The notes under the pieces: generated by a model
The model's database searches: none
What the model saw: the letters and a program-made list of their open reading frames with translations, nothing else
Told to the model about the DNA's origin: nothing
In this document: positions 1 through 12,800 of the stretch, piece by piece
Position numbering within the stretch: position 1 is the first letter of the stretch
How the letters are laid out: each line of letters opens with the position of its first letter
Position numbers and translations under genes: made by a program
Assembly: GCA_036365515.1 (NCBI GenBank)
Contig: CM070873.1
Span: 21,627,257 to 21,691,256, forward strand
Reading direction: 5' to 3'
DNA length: 64,000 nt
From: Torymus aiolomorphi
Lineage: Eukaryota; Arthropoda; Insecta; Hymenoptera; Torymidae

Positions 1-287
1 TACTTGTGTGTGTGTATTTTATGGGAGTTCGGAAAAATGTTGAGAGTAGGGTTGCGGTTCTATTGTTTAACTTTCGTTGCGTATCTGGTAAAATGAGAAA
101 AAAGAATTCGAAAACGTAATCGTACAATTGTACACGATTATTACATTTATTGTGTATAAATCTTTAAAAATGATAAAACATATGATAGAGAATATTAAGA
201 TTAAAATAAGAATGTAATATATCTTTACTTGATAAAACTTTATTTTAAATGTCTTTGTTTTAATTATTATCATTTTATTTATTACAG

Positions 288-336
288 GTGAGTGCCAATT
301 TGCAACCATTTTATAATACAATCCAAAATAATTTCG
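288..336 (+). other. Candidate recursive-splice (ratchet) exon
   Basis: A T-rich tract (about 251-283) ends in ACAG at 284-287 and is followed at once by GTGAGTGCC, so acceptor and donor are abutted at 287/288. A second strong donor, CG|GTGAGTAC, lies 49 nt downstream at 336/337. Abutted AG|GTRAG followed by a short exon and another donor is the known architecture of recursive-splice exons in long introns. The candidate at 36059-36101 has the same layout on the same strand. It could also be an ordinary cassette microexon. No recognisable peptide is encoded. Confidence 0.4.
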
Positions 337-1513
337 GTGAGTACAATGAAATACTTTTTAACTGAAATCACTTTAATAATCGTTAGCCATTTCGAGTTTT
401 TCATTTTTTTTTCTTTTTTTTCTATGAGAAACACTGGTAATTGCATACTCCATCCCATCTTTTTGTCAGTTTAATTTCAAGTTCCATGACAGTCTAGCGC
501 AACGGTAGAATCATTATCCAGTTTTAACGGTTCGCAAGTCCCTACCATTAGCAATACTCGCAAGTTTACAAAGCAGCTGTTGGAATAAATTTTTCATCGT
601 TATTATAAAAACGTGATGGATTTAAATTTGAGGAAACTTATGATTTTCAAAGACTTCTAAGAATATGTTAAAGATGTACAATTTTACAAACTCTAAACTT
701 CGTAACGCAATATAATTTACACGATCACTTACGTACATTAATAATTTGACTTCGAATGCATAAAGAGTAGTTTTAGTGTCGCTCCCCCTTTCATCAATCA
801 CGCAGTACATCTACGTGCGTTGCAAATTTCACGCAAGCGTTTTTCGCCGTAATACCAACTTTCGAAAGAAAGTTCCGCGGAGAAAATATCCGAACGAAAA
901 TTCATTAAAAGCTTTGGTAATACCACATTCGAGGCGAATGTATTTTACCATACACGAAGGTTCGTTAAAAGGCTATACGACTAGAAAGTGCAGCCTATTT
1001 ACGTATACGTGTTTAAGCGTGTGCATATAAAACATCGTTAATTTGTCTTGTATCGAGATTTACATTTTGCTTTGATCATTTGATGTTAATTTTTTTAGAA
1101 TACAAAACGAACGCTTTCCAAATCAATTAAAATACATTAAATTATTCGTATTCTTTTTAAATACAAACGTTTATGTTCTTTCTTATGAGGACTAATAATT
1201 AGATACATGTATTTATATGTGTATAAATTAATAATCTTAATAATTATAAATTAATAATAAATGATTAATTCTGTTAAAAATCATAATTTCTAAAAATATA
1301 ACATTTCAAAACACTTTTTACGGTAAACCAATTACGAGAAAATTTACGTTGATATAGCCGTACGGTCGCTCATTTAAATACTAATCATTTTACCATGCAC
1401 CTAAGGATTTTTTTCTTGGTGTCACACATCATTAATTAAATCCCAAGGAATTTGAATGGAAATAAAAATCATGCCGCTTCCAAGAAATTATCCAAATAAC
1501 ATAGTATAAGAGT
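337..1513. other. AT-rich stretch, no gene recognised
   Basis: Low-complexity AT-rich DNA with scattered short ORFs that resemble no family I know. The only structured item is a tRNA-like remnant near 491-545. A slightly more GC-rich patch (770-1020) has no coding signature that I recognise. Confidence 0.5.
491..545 (+). pseudogene. Possible tRNA-derived remnant
   Basis: TCTAGCGCAACGGTAG resembles a tRNA A-box/D-arm, and GGTTCGCAAGTCC resembles a B-box with one extra base, at about the right spacing. I cannot pair an acceptor stem, so it is not an intact tRNA. A tRNA-derived SINE fragment or chance similarity are the alternatives. Confidence 0.25.
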
Positions 1514-1521
1514 AAGGTAAC

Positions 1522-1747
1522 ATGGGTCTGAAGTTTGTAACGTTGGAGTGCAACGAAAATTAAAAAAACTCGTTTTTACTTCACAATTATAATTTATTTT
1601 ATAAAATTTTCCATGTGTATTTAATGTGTTATAGCATAAACAAACTTTCGAATAAGGATTTTAATATAATTTGCATTGTTCAAGTAACTTCAATTAATTA
1701 CAAAAAATTATTTCGTTGCGTACCAACGATGTAAACTTCAGACACAT
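1522..1747. mobile_element. hAT-type MITE, copy 1
   Basis: Terminal inverted repeats begin ATGGGTCTGAAGTTTG and end in the mirror sequence. The element is flanked by a perfect 8-bp duplication, AAGGTAAC, at 1514-1521 and 1748-1755. Eight-base duplications are typical of hAT transposons. The interior is AT-rich and non-coding. This is the most diverged full-length copy in the window, with for example CAGACACAT instead of CAGACCCAT at its right end. Confidence 0.9.
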
Positions 1748-2183
1748 AAGGTAACAGACCCAGTACTTGTGCAGATACAATCTTTATAATATCTTATATC
1801 GTCAAAACTAATCGTAATACACAAAAACTTATGATCTCTGTGTATAGTTCAAATAGCTACAGACCGATGTAGTTGGACAAGCTATATCAAACTGGAATCA
1901 GTACTCGGACGTCGTTTGACTCCAGTAGTCGGACTATGTTTTTAAATGTGTCCCACTACTGTGCTATGGAAATTGGGAGGTATCTAAAGTCGGACAGAGA
2001 TTTGGCTCTCCGTACATCGAAAACGTAACCTTAAAAAATGTGTACCTCGTTATATAAAAATTTGAGAAATGACATCACAAAGAATCGGCCATTTATAGTA
2101 GTTTGTTTTACTGCTGTCCGAGTACTACGTCCGAAATTCGTACTTCTACTGGATCTTTTACCTTAGCAAGTGAAAATAACTTC

Positions 2184-2409
2184 ATGGGTCTGAAGTTTGC
2201 AACGTTGGAGTGCAACGAAATGAAAAAAAAAAATTTATTTTGCTTCGTAGTTATACTAATTAATATGAATTTTGTGTGTAGATTTAGTGTTTTATAGAAT
2301 AAAATACCTTTATAACAAAGGTTTAGATGAAATTTCCATTGTTTAATAACTTAAATTAATTGTAAGAAATTATTTCGTTGCATTCCAACGATGCAAACTT
2401 TCGACCCAT
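2184..2409. mobile_element. hAT-type MITE, copy 2
   Basis: Same family as the copy at 1522. It starts ATGGGTCTGAAGTTTGC and ends CGACCCAT, flanked by the 8-bp duplication ATAACTTC. It lies only about 440 bp from copy 1, but the two have different target duplications, so they were independent insertions and not a tandem duplication. Confidence 0.92.
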
Positions 2410-2599
2410 ATAACTTCTGCATCTTTGTACGTTTATCATGGTTTATGTGGAAGACAATTTTTTATCTTTCCCACGTGATCACATTCAAAGTCGATTTAGA
2501 ATGCAGAAATGAAGCCAGTCAGAAATCTTTTCTTCACAACCTGCCAAAGCACTTGGCGAAATTAATTTTCCCACTTTCCTACGGAACACAGCCTCAAAT

Positions 2600-3100
2600 T
2601 TAACCACTGCCTATTCAAACCGACACTTTCCACCATCAAACTCGCAGCACTCATCCGACCATCACCATCAATCCGTTCATCTGTTCCTCTTGCTGCACTT
2701 ATAACGCCGCCACGCTAATGAATGCCTGCTCGATTATGCTCCTCTCTCGCGGCGAGAGATGGGGAGAAAGCGCCTCGTTAATTGCGGCCGCGACCGTTGA
2801 CACTGGCGACGACGACGACTACGCGCCGATTATTAGCGGATTAAGGCGATGAAAGTCTCCTCTCCTCTCGCGCTTTTCACGCGAGAAAGGAGAAGACGAC
2901 AGGGAACTGGGTTTTTGGCTCGCGACATCTCCCCCCCCCCCCCCCCCCCCTGTTCCCGTGTTTTCATTGTCATTTTGCCGGAGAAAGTCGAGATTAGATT
3001 CAATTATGAGGATGACGTTGATATGATTGGGTGGCTGGATATGAATGTATATTATGAGTTTTTAATGTGGTTTTATTACTGGTGGATTTAGGTTATGGAT
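2600..3100. other. GC island with skew switch
   Basis: The left half is C/A-rich (for example ccgaccatcaccatcaatcc) and the right half is G/T-rich (gattgggtggctggatatg). A homopolymeric C tract of about 20 sits at 2930-2950. There is no recognisable coding sequence. It may be a cis-regulatory module, promoter or origin. Confidence 0.4.
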
Positions 3101-4430
3101 ATAAGTTTTCTCACACGATTTTTTATTTAAAAAAGCATTAAGCTTTCAAAAGAATAAAATTATTAAAATAAAAAACGAAAATATTATTTATTCAATTTAA
3201 TCATAATTTTGTATTAACGCTTTTTCAGGTGGTCATATTATCTATTAATTTATGAAACAATCCTGCTAATTTAAATTTGATTTAAACACTCATGTATTAT
3301 GTAAATCATATCGTTTTCTTTCTTCTATAATATTAATAGCCAGTAAAGAATAGTTTTATTATGTTTCATGTCTTAGATCATCGGCTCTTACAAAAAGAAA
3401 TACATTTTTACATAAATAGGCACTGTATCTTCTGAATAGTTCTTTTTTTATTCTTTTTTTTAATCTTTCATTGGCTTAAACACAATTTATTAAAATAATT
3501 GAAATCCCTTTAAGTTAAAATAATTCTCTTCATCGTTATAATATTTATTTTCATATTATAATGAGACTTTTAATGCAACGAAGAATAATTCGTATATTTA
3601 AAATATCTGCATTTAACTACGCTTATATAAAATTAAAAGTGCTTATATAAATGATATGATATTAAAATTGATACGAAGAGTTGAATAATCTTCACCACTA
3701 CTTCCAACTTTATTTTATGGTTACATAACTTATCTCATTACAAAGAAAATCACGCGATTGTAGATATTTATAACTCAATAAAACGTATGAATAAAACTGA
3801 ATAAATGGGTTTCCCAGGCAATAACAAAATTACTTGATATTCAAACAAAATATAATATTTTACACTATTTACCGTTTCTCAATAACGTTTTCGTCAATTG
3901 TTAATGTAGTTAGCGGAAACGTATTTTACAGAGTTCGACAGATGTCGGAATCGCTATAACCTGTCTTTATGCGCCAGAGCCATTGAATTTTGCAATAAGA
4001 CTTCCTACGTTTGTCTGCCACGTCGATATTATTCAAAGTGTTTTTCAAATGCCATTGTCTTTAATTACCAGTTTCATTTCGCAGAAGCGGAAACTACGAC
4101 TGGGGCAATACAAAGTATAATAAAAGATGTGCGCTGAATGAAATTTACCGTTTCAATTTTATTTGCATAAGAAAGAATGCCTACTTTGTTATTATAATTG
4201 TGCATGCTAAAGCAATCCAATTTTCAATAATTCTTAAAAAACATACTTTTTATTTCACTAACAATTTAAGCGCCGTTGATACTTGATATGCGTTAAAAAG
4301 TTAAAAAATGAGATAATCCTGTAAAAAAACTTATCAAAACAATTCTTTCCATAACTTATAAAAACAAACACCGTAACTCCTCTTATCATAAAAGGCGTTT
4401 AATTTTGATGCCTCATGCTTGCCTTTAAAG
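3100..4430. other. AT-rich stretch, no gene recognised
   Basis: Long AT-rich segment with no recognisable coding region, RNA gene or paired termini. An isolated gctttttcaggtgg at about 3220 looks like an acceptor, but the abutting donor is weak. Confidence 0.5.
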
Positions 4431-4810
4431 AAAAAAAAGCAACAAACAACCTCGACATCTCAATATGTCTCAATCTCTCCGCGAAGCCGGCGCAGTAACG
4501 CGCCTCGGCCGCCCCCGTAAAAAATTATCAGCGTAATTTATGACCGCGCGTTCGTACTCAAAGCCGTCGCGATAAAAGTGCGGCGCGTAAAGAGCGTCGA
4601 CGTAAAAAAGCGAAGTTTGCGCGCGCGCGTATACACGCGGAAATGAAATTCTGGAGAAAAGGAAACACAATGCGCTCGTCGGCAATTTGCCCGTATTATA
4701 CATCGCCGAGCGGCGTGACGACAGCGACCACGACCAACTTGGATGTTTGACCAACTTGGGTTAATGGAGTTCACGCGCAGGGAGGTGTAACGACTGGCAA
4801 ATTATCTAAG
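4430..4810. other. GC island with skew switch
   Basis: C/A-rich on the left (caacaaacaacctcgacatc), CpG-rich in the centre (gcgcgcgcgtatacacgcgg), and G/T-rich on the right (cttgggttaatggagttc). ORFs across it are by-products of the GC content. Confidence 0.4.
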
Positions 4811-5599
4811 CTAGGCGTGTTTTAAGCTGTTGGTTTAGCCTAGAATTACACTTAACTGCGAGGACAATGTTGATGATATTTTAAAAAACGTGGTTTTGTT
4901 GAATCCGGAAATTTTAATTGTTTGAGACAATAGCTCACGCGAGCATTGCGCATGGAAATTTTAAATAGATCTAATTTCTGATCCTGTTGTGGAGTTTTAT
5001 ATGGTAACTTTAGTCATTTTACTAGATTTTTTGCCTTTTGTGCTGAAAGCTAAACTTAATTATTATATGAAATCCGTTATGATTAGAAACGTCTAAACCT
5101 CTTCCACAAAATGTTACAGCTCAATCCGTAATACTCTCGACTTTCTGCTGATATAGATTGTATCTCGCAGCTCAGATCCTCTCTCAGATACATGCATAAC
5201 ACTATCAATGTATCAATAAAGTGTTATAGTCTTATACGTAAAACTTTATTACTCTTTTTACGTCCTGCGTTTTTGTAGATTTTCATGCCAGCTTAAAATT
5301 TTAAAGTGCCACGTTAGGCTTTTTTTTCATTGTCCCTAACGCACTTCCTTATTTTACGCCGTTTCAAAATGGTGTTATTTTTTAGATAGCGTTACGAAAC
5401 GTCGTCGGGTATGTTCACTTTGGATTTTTTATAACATGTCTAAATGGACTCTGCGTATATACGACGTCTGTGGTTTTTTTTTGAGGTTATGTAAGTCAAG
5501 CTTTCTAAAAAATTCTCTTTTTAGCTGTCCAGTTAGTTAGATAGTTTAATAGTATAAATACTTAATTTAAACATTTAAAAGCAATTAAATTCAAATATC

Positions 5600-6180
5600 C
5601 AAAACAACAAATAATAATCAGTTGCACCACACTTCAGCTTTCTCACACGATACTCTTTCTTTATTGTTCATTAGAAGCAAGAACCGCATCGGAAAAAACG
5701 CCGCAGCTCCACTCCTGGGTTCACCTCTCGGCTGAGCTATATTTTCCGAAACCACTCTCGTCCCTTTTACTTCGACTTCCAGACGACGAAGACGACGAAA
5801 AAAAAGCAACACGACTATACTCAAAAAACTACCGCGAGAAAACGCGTTTTCCCCTCCGCCGCACCGCGCTGGTGTAGCTCGCTCGTTCACGTTTTACGGC
5901 TTCACGCCTCGCTCGCGGCGCCTTCCTTCCATCGTTCGTTCGTTCGTTCGTTTTCTTTGTTTGTGTTTTGTGTCGGAGAAATGGAGCGAAGCTTTTCGAT
6001 AAATCGACGGGAAAATGGAGTGAGAGAAGTTGCTTTCGGGTGAAGAGAAGCATAATTGAGCTTAATGGAGGTGAGAGGGTTTGTCTGTTTCAAAAAGCTT
6101 GCCTTTTCCGATCTCCCGTTGTGAGTAATGTTTGGTTTGAGTATACTCAATTTATATTCTTTGTAAAACATTGGTAATGA
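5600..6180. other. GC island with skew switch
   Basis: The left flank is rich in C and CT (ccgcagctccactcctgg). A (CGTT)n tract lies at 5930-5952. The right flank is G-rich (gggaaaatggagtgagag). The overlapping ORFs on both strands resemble no protein family. Confidence 0.4.
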
Positions 6181-6839
6181 ATTGGCAAGTAGCGTTCTAA
6201 AATAATGGATGAAAAATATTTTTTTGTAATATCATTATACTCGTACATTATTATTATTTGATTTACCATTTGGATTAATAAAAATTGATCAATTATTTGG
6301 TTTTTATCATTCTTTACTTGTAACCATTACTTTGTTATTCGAATTTATTTTTAATAAAATTAATTAATGCTTCAATATGCATAAATATTAAGTTGAAATA
6401 TTAAAGTAATGTATAAATCGTAATAAATTAAGTCGATCTGTTAAAGTATTAAGGTATTTATATTTATCTCTACAAAAAATTTAAATATGAGTTTACCTTC
6501 TACTTCAGCAGTGGAATATTATCTTTTTTTCTTTACCGCTATTAATCTAATAAACAGGAATTTCAAATGAATAATGCCCCGAGGTATAAAAAAATAAATA
6601 TCGTATATATGCACATAACGTAAATATACATGATAGTTTGTAAAAAAAACATAGTTTTAATAACGGCAACGACACTTAAAACCGCTAGCAACGCGAGGAG
6701 TCTTGGAAATCATTAATATAAACTAATGTGTTGATGTAAATTCATAATTATTTCTACGAATCCCTTAAATAAAACAAACGTTTCAGGAAACTTCAAAGAG
6801 TCTACAGAATTCAAACGCAAACCGGTAGTCGCCTGCACT

Positions 6840-7450
6840 AAATTATCCAAGCCTCGCCTCCTCGGTACTCGCATTACGCTTACATTAGCGTGTGTGTGTG
6901 TGTCTACCGCGAGCAACTCCTTCCCCGTCGCCTCGATCATCTCTTAACATCCTTTTACGATCTTGTCTTCCTCTCCTCTCCGCCCCCGCGCAATTACGCA
7001 ATTCGGGTCACCCTCTCCTCCCCCCTACACTTGACCCACATCGCCGCTTCTCCTCGTCCCGAGAAACAACGAAAAAAAAGAGCCTTCGGAGAAAGTGTCT
7101 TGAAAGGAGAGGGAGAAAGACGCAGAGAGACAAAGGACGGAAGTGCGGAAGAAAGGACGAGCGCGCGTATACAACACGCGTTTCTGGAGCGCCGGCGTGT
7201 TACATCGCGGTCAGTGGGACGGACGGACGGACGGGCAGAGAAAGTTGCTGCTATACGGCGGCGGCACGCTTCCGCGAGCGAGGAGGAAGCGAGCCGCGCG
7301 CGCGCTTTGTCCGAGCGGAGGAGTATAGAGTGAGAGAGAGAGGAGAGTCCGGCCCCGATTTGACTTTGTTCTTGCGATCGGGCCGAAAAATGGATTCTCG
7401 CTTCGCTGGGTGAAGTTTGACTTGCGGTAGACACGCTGCTTTCGCATTGA
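6840..7450. other. GC island with skew switch, (GGAC)n and GA tracts
   Basis: Pyrimidine-rich on the left (cttcctctcctctccgcccc), then G/A-rich (gggagaaagacgcagagag) with a GGAC repeat near 7216-7232. ORFs of 147-173 codons run through it in several frames on both strands, as expected of GC-rich low-complexity DNA. A promoter or 5' leader is possible but unproven. Confidence 0.4.
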
Positions 7451-7670
7451 AATTTTGTTACGTTGTACCGTGATGGTGAAGTTAGTTTTGGATCTGTTGT
7501 ATTGGTAATTAGGTAACTTTTTTCTTCAAGGGAAGAGGGATTTGTTGAGTAAAAGTTATTAAAAATTGTCGTAAATCTAGGGCAACTTGGGTTCTTAAAA
7601 AAAAATATTATTTATGTTGCAAGAGGCTGTTTCGTAGCAAATTTTTAATTAGGAAACTAACTGAATTTTT

Positions 7671-7887
7671 ATGAGTCTGAAGTTTGCAACGATGGAGTGC
7701 AACGAAATGAAAACAAATTTTATTTTGCTACACGGTTATACCAATTAATATTAATTTTGTGTATATATTAGTGTTTTATAGAATAAAATAACTTTATAAC
7801 AAAGGGTTAGATGAAATATTGTTTAAACTTAAATTAATTGTAAGAAATTATTTCGTTGCATTCCAACGATGCAAACTTCAGACCCAT
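7671..7887. mobile_element. hAT-type MITE, copy 3
   Basis: Starts ATGAGTCTGAAGTTTGC and ends AAACTTCAGACCCAT, flanked by the 8-bp duplication GAATTTTT. It is about 10 bp shorter than its relatives because of small internal deletions near 7815. Confidence 0.9.
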
Positions 7888-8712
7888 GAATTTTTACTGG
7901 ACAATAACTGAAAAGGTAGCCTGAAAAATATTATTTTAGTATATACATGATTTTTTTTTTCCATACGGCAGCTATAAAACAATATTTTGAAGACTGATGC
8001 TATTGTCACGGAGGTTCCCGTCAACGTAGAAGACGAGCAAAAGAACAACTAGCTCGCGATGCACTCGTCATGGTATCGCGAGTTCGCGTCCCGCTCGTCG
8101 CTTATTTTTTCACGCTATATTATTTATTACAGAAATATAGCACATTAGTTCAGAGTATAAGTTCCAAAACATTTCGCTATGATGTTTTTTTTTTGTTTGG
8201 ATATCTGACTAAAGAAATTATATCCCATTATATATGTATACACTTTGTGTATATAAATCTGTCGAACAAATAGCAGAGGCGTATTTTGAAATATGCTTAA
8301 GAATCTATACCATTCATTTCCGTATTTTTATGAATAATTGAATAACATAATGACAGAAATAATATTTTACATCAAATTTATTTAACACAAACCTTACATT
8401 TATATAAAAAACGAAATTAAGCATTATAAGTGAGATCAGAAGTTTAATATTATTTTACTCCCACATAACTCTGACCTTTTTGGCCGCTGTTCCTCTTTCT
8501 GTGGTAAATGGATATTAAGACGTGATATTTTCTCTTAAAATGTCAGAGTGAAGTGAGAGCAGAGAAAGTAGCGTTCGAGGCTAAGTTCAATATTGCTCGG
8601 TTGTATTTGAAATTTTGTTGATTCAAATGAGAGCATTCCAATATTTGATGTTTAATTTCAAATAAAAACTATACAAGTTTAGTACATGTTTGCGTTTTCA
8701 TTCATTTAGTAT
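7888..8712. other. AT-rich stretch with a tRNA-like fragment
   Basis: No gene recognised. At about 8048-8102 there is a tRNA-like stretch: an A-box-like TAGCTCGCGATG and a B-box-like GAGTTCGCGTCCCGC. Confidence 0.4.
8030..8102 (+). pseudogene. Possible tRNA-derived remnant
   Basis: TAGCTCGCGATG resembles a tRNA A-box and CGAGTTCGCGTCCCGC a B-box/T-arm with one mismatch. GACGAGC and GCTCGTC could pair as an acceptor stem, but the span is only about 68 nt and the D-arm is incomplete. It is most likely the 3' part of a tRNA-derived repeat. Confidence 0.3.
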
Positions 8713-10566
8713 TTAGTCTAGGAGCTGGGTACCGTCCCGTATGCAATAATATGTCCCCGGGTAAAAACAGGTGTTTCTTATAGATTTTGACCCGTAGAAT
8801 CCGAATATCGAGGTTAAAATTCGAAAGAAGTGGTAGAAATTGTTTAAAACGCATTTGTTTAAACAAATAAGAAACTGTTACTATTTTTTGTCGGGATAAT
8901 TTTTTTATAAAAATTTAGGCTATTTTAAGACGAAATGCCCCTTAGCATTTTTTTCATAAAATCGATATTTCAAAAGTTATGAATTTTTGAAGTTTGATTT
9001 TTACGTTTTTTTTGCAACTTTGATTAACAATAACTTTGGAAAAAATCAACTTTTTTTGAAAATGAAAGTTTCCTCTTATTCTTTGAGATGAAAACTATCA
9101 TATTCATTTGTATTATTTCAAGTCTTACGTTGTTAACTATTTATTTCGTTATTTAACAAATACTACTTTTTCGATATTTCCAAGCACTATTTCAATACAC
9201 GGTTGGAGAAACGCGCGCATCCAGGGCTTTTCAAAATCATTATATTTGAAAGTTAAACCAATACCTAACTATTGGTGCGATTGCAAACAAATTTTAATGT
9301 CTAATAAATAAACAACTTATTGTTTAAACAAAGAAAAAACAATTATCAACATTTGACTTTTTCATACATAATATATTACATTTCGTTTACTCAAAAATAT
9401 AAAATTAAGGTAATGTCAAGAAATAATGAAAACAAATTATACAAGAACAAATATTTAATTTAAATATAAATACATGTATAAAAATGAATAACTAAGTAAA
9501 ATATAATATTATTTATATTTATTCTTACACGTTTCATTTTTCTGACAGAAATAGAATGAACAACATGCAATCGCTGCTCGAACACAACAACATGAGTTTT
9601 TGATGCATGCTTTACATTGGCAGTTCGGCACAAAATCATCCATAGGGGGTAATAAAATTAAAACTTTTTTCCGAGCTGTCATTATAAAGCATGCATTAAA
9701 ACCTCATGTTGTTGTGTTACTTCTGTTTCTGTCAAAAAAATGAAACGTGTAAAAATAAATACAAATAATATTATATTTTACTTAGTTATTCATTTTTATA
9801 CATGTATTTATATTTAAATTAAATATTTGTTCTTGTCTAATTTGTTTTCATTATTTCTTGACATTACCTTAATTTTATATTTTTGAGTAAACGAAATATA
9901 ATATATTATGTATGAAAAAGTCAAATGTTAATAATTGTTTTTTTTCTTTGTTTAAACAATAAGTTGTTTATTTATTAGACATTAAAATTGGTTTGCAATC
10001 GCACCAATAGTTAGGTATTGGTTTAACTTTCAAATATAATGATTTTGAAAAGCCCTGGATGCGCGCGTTACTCCAACCGTGTATTGAAATAGTGCTTGGA
10101 AATATCGAAAAAGCAGTATTTGTTAAATAACGAAATAAACAGTTAACAACGTAAGACTTGAAATAATACAAATGAATATGATAGTTTTCATCTCAAAGAA
10201 TAAGAGGAAACTTTCATTTTCAAAAAAAGTTGATTTTTTCCAAAGTTATTGTTAATCAAAGTTGCAAAAAAAACGTAAAAATCAAACTTCAAAAATTCAT
10301 AACTTTTGAAATATCGATTTTATGAAAAAAATGCTAAGGGGCATTTCGTCTTAAAATAGCCTAAATTTTTATAAAAAAATTATCCCGACAAAAAATAGTA
10401 ACAGTTTCTTATTTGTTTAAACAAATGCGTTTTAAACAATTTCTACCACTTCTTTCGAATTTTAACCTCGATATTCGGATTCTACGGGTCAAAATCTATA
10501 AGAAACACCTGTTTTTACCCGGGGACATATTATTGCATACGGGACGGTACCCAGCTCCTAGACTAA
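8713..10566. mobile_element. 1.85-kb foldback element
   Basis: Two arms of about 850 bp are near-identical inverted copies. They run inward from TTAGTCTAGGAGCTGGGTAC on the left and its mirror on the right, around a short loop near 9610-9690. The left arm has about 30 extra bases near 9560. A 67-codon ORF occurs in mirror image in each arm (9108-9311 + and 9968-10171 -) with only a few differences, but matches nothing I know. No clear target duplication is visible beyond a possible TA. It is a non-autonomous DNA transposon or foldback. Confidence 0.85.
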
Positions 10567-10739
10567 TTGTACATATTTGTAGTCAAAGTATTCTTCGTAT
10601 TTGAAAATTAGCAATCAATTACTTTCTTGCTTAAATTCCTTATTTTCTTTTATCCTAATTTTAAAAAGTGGAACATCAAATAAAAAAATGTACAAAAATA
10701 AAATTATCCGAAAATCAATTTCTGCAGATCGAGTTCATT

Positions 10740-11300
10740 TACGGTTCAAATACCATCAGCCTAATCCATCTCGATAACCTAATAATGAAAAATAATAAAT
10801 TCTTCCTCCGAAGATAATCCAATCAACCGTCGAAGACTATTTTTGTAACGAACCTCTTGTACCTAAAAAAAAAGAGGAAGAAATAACCATCACGCCGCGC
10901 TAATTTCGCGGAGTGCGCACGACACGTAACTCAAACATCCGCGGATGAAACGGCAGGATATCCATCGGTCAAATATTTGGACGGAGTCTGCAGTTTCTCT
11001 CTCTCCCCCTCCCCTCTCCCTCTCCTCGGGATAATAGAAACGTCTCCGCTCTTTATTCTCTGGTCGGGAGAGCATTGGTTACACATTAGCCCGGCGCGCG
11101 ACTCGCTGAATACCGTGTAATTTGTAATTGCAGAGCAAAAGGTATTGAGGGGCAGAAAGAGTGAGCGAGAGGGAGAGGGAGATAGAGTCGGTAGTGCTTT
11201 AGGGTTCGTCTGTAGTGGAAAGCTAACTAGAGCGTTTTAGAAAAGTTCGTTGGAAGTTTCGGACCCTCAGAGTGTAGGTGGTTGAAAGTTTAGATTTGAT
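10740..11300. other. GC island with skew switch
   Basis: C-rich on the left (gataatccaatcaaccgtcg; ctctccccctcccctctccc) and G-rich on the right (gagggagagggagatagag, then ggttgaaag). No coding family is recognised. Confidence 0.4.
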
Positions 11301-11315
11301 TTGTAAAATATATTC

Positions 11316-11478
11316 AAAGAACCCCGCACACAATGTATGGGAAAAAATCATTCGGTCAAATTTTGGGGGGTTTTGCCCATGAGAACTTTTGTTCAGGACC
11401 TCAAGATCTACCTTTTCCCCAAGTTTGATCCAATTTGACCGAATGATTATTTTCCATACATTGTGTGCGGGGTCCTTT
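11316..11478. mobile_element. 163-bp MITE, copy A
   Basis: Perfect-looking inverted ends (GGACCCCGCACACAATGTAT and its mirror) enclose a short core. It is near-identical to 36758-36920, differing at only a few positions, so the family is young. It is non-coding and the target duplication is not clear. Confidence 0.85.
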
Positions 11479-11520
11479 TATTTTTATATCCTCGCACGTG
11501 TCCAGCATTAGTTACTTTCT

Positions 11521-11746
11521 ATGGGTCTGAAGTTTGCATCGTTAGAATGCAACGAAATAATTTTTTACGATTGATTAAAGTTATTAAACAATGGAAATTT
11601 TATCTAAACCTTTGTTTTAAAGTTAATTTATACTATAAACCACTAAATCTACACGCAATATTAATATTATTTAATATAAACGTGAAGCTAAATGAATTTT
11701 TTTTTTTTATTTAGTTGGACTCCAACGTTACAAACTTTAAACCCAT
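11521..11746. mobile_element. hAT-type MITE, copy 4
   Basis: Starts ATGGGTCTGAAGTTTGC and ends in AAACCCAT, flanked by the 8-bp duplication TACTTTCT. It is in the opposite orientation to copies 2 and 3, judged by the asymmetric interior. Confidence 0.92.
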
Positions 11747-12029
11747 TACTTTCTAACGTTACTGAAACAGTATGGTAAAAATATTTGTTTTTATTATCTT
11801 ATATACTTGAAGATAAAAAGTTTTGTATTTGATAATGTAAAGAAGGAAGTATTAAAAGCAAAAAGTTGAGTAAAAGATTTGTTTCAATACCTAGACAAGG
11901 TGCTTCATCTATTGGCCTCCTATAGTTGTTAAGTGAACCACTAACTTTATAATTTTAAACAGAAATTTCAAACAAAATATAAAAAACAAACTACCTTTTA
12001 TATTGCTCGATAAACTTATCAGAAAGCTC

Positions 12030-12800
12030 CAAATAAATCGTACCAGCCGATAATAAGACTTCACCACATGATATGTCAATAAAACCAAAACAATACAATC
12101 ACTGATACGCTCCGAGATATCCAGTCAGGCGTTAAATTTACTTACAGTAAATAATTACAGCACTAATCAATAAAGATGACTCATTTCATTATTCCACGCG
12201 TCGACTTTCACTTTACCTCCGCCAGACAGACTCAGTGTACGCGGACCCTTACACCCTACTCGCGCTCACTTTTCTACCATCGTATGCATTTATCGCTCAG
12301 CCCTGGCGAGTGAGCGATTACCGCTGCGCGCGCGCGCACCAGAGAAGTGAAGTAGCAGCCGCCGCGGTAGTAGACACTCGAGAAAAAAGGCGCGTTCTAG
12401 GGGCTCGCTAAGTGAAGAACACGAACGAGAAAGAGAAAGAGAGAGGGAGAGAGCGAAAGACAGAGGAAGAAAAATGCCCAGATGGCTAAATAAGGATCGA
12501 AACAAAGGCAAAGGAGGCTAGGCTCTTCGCCATTTCCTGCAGCTGCACCACCGCCGCGCGAGTCTTATTTATGACCATTGCAGTGGCGGCGTCGCACACT
12601 GCGCACTCGCTCGCTCGCTCGCGGATGGAAAGTGTTTGGATTGCAAATTGATGGACGTGTACGTGGGATTCGTTGCTTGGGTTTGTTCCGAGTCTGACGG
12701 ACAGAGGGAAAGTCGTTCACAGGGAGCAGAGGAATAGAGATAGAGACTTGATAACTGGTCGCAGAGGGCAATTTCATTCGATTTGAGAAGTCCATTATAA
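12030..12800. other. GC island with skew switch
   Basis: C/A-rich on the left (agacttcaccacatgatatg), (GA)-rich near 12425-12470, and G/T-rich on the right (gtgggattcgttgcttgggt). There is a GCTC tetranucleotide run at 12608-12622. No gene recognised. Confidence 0.4.

Noticed and set aside
6890..7434. Overlapping 146-173 codon ORFs on both strands
   Set aside because: They lie wholly inside a GC-rich, low-complexity island, occur in several frames at once, and match no domain.
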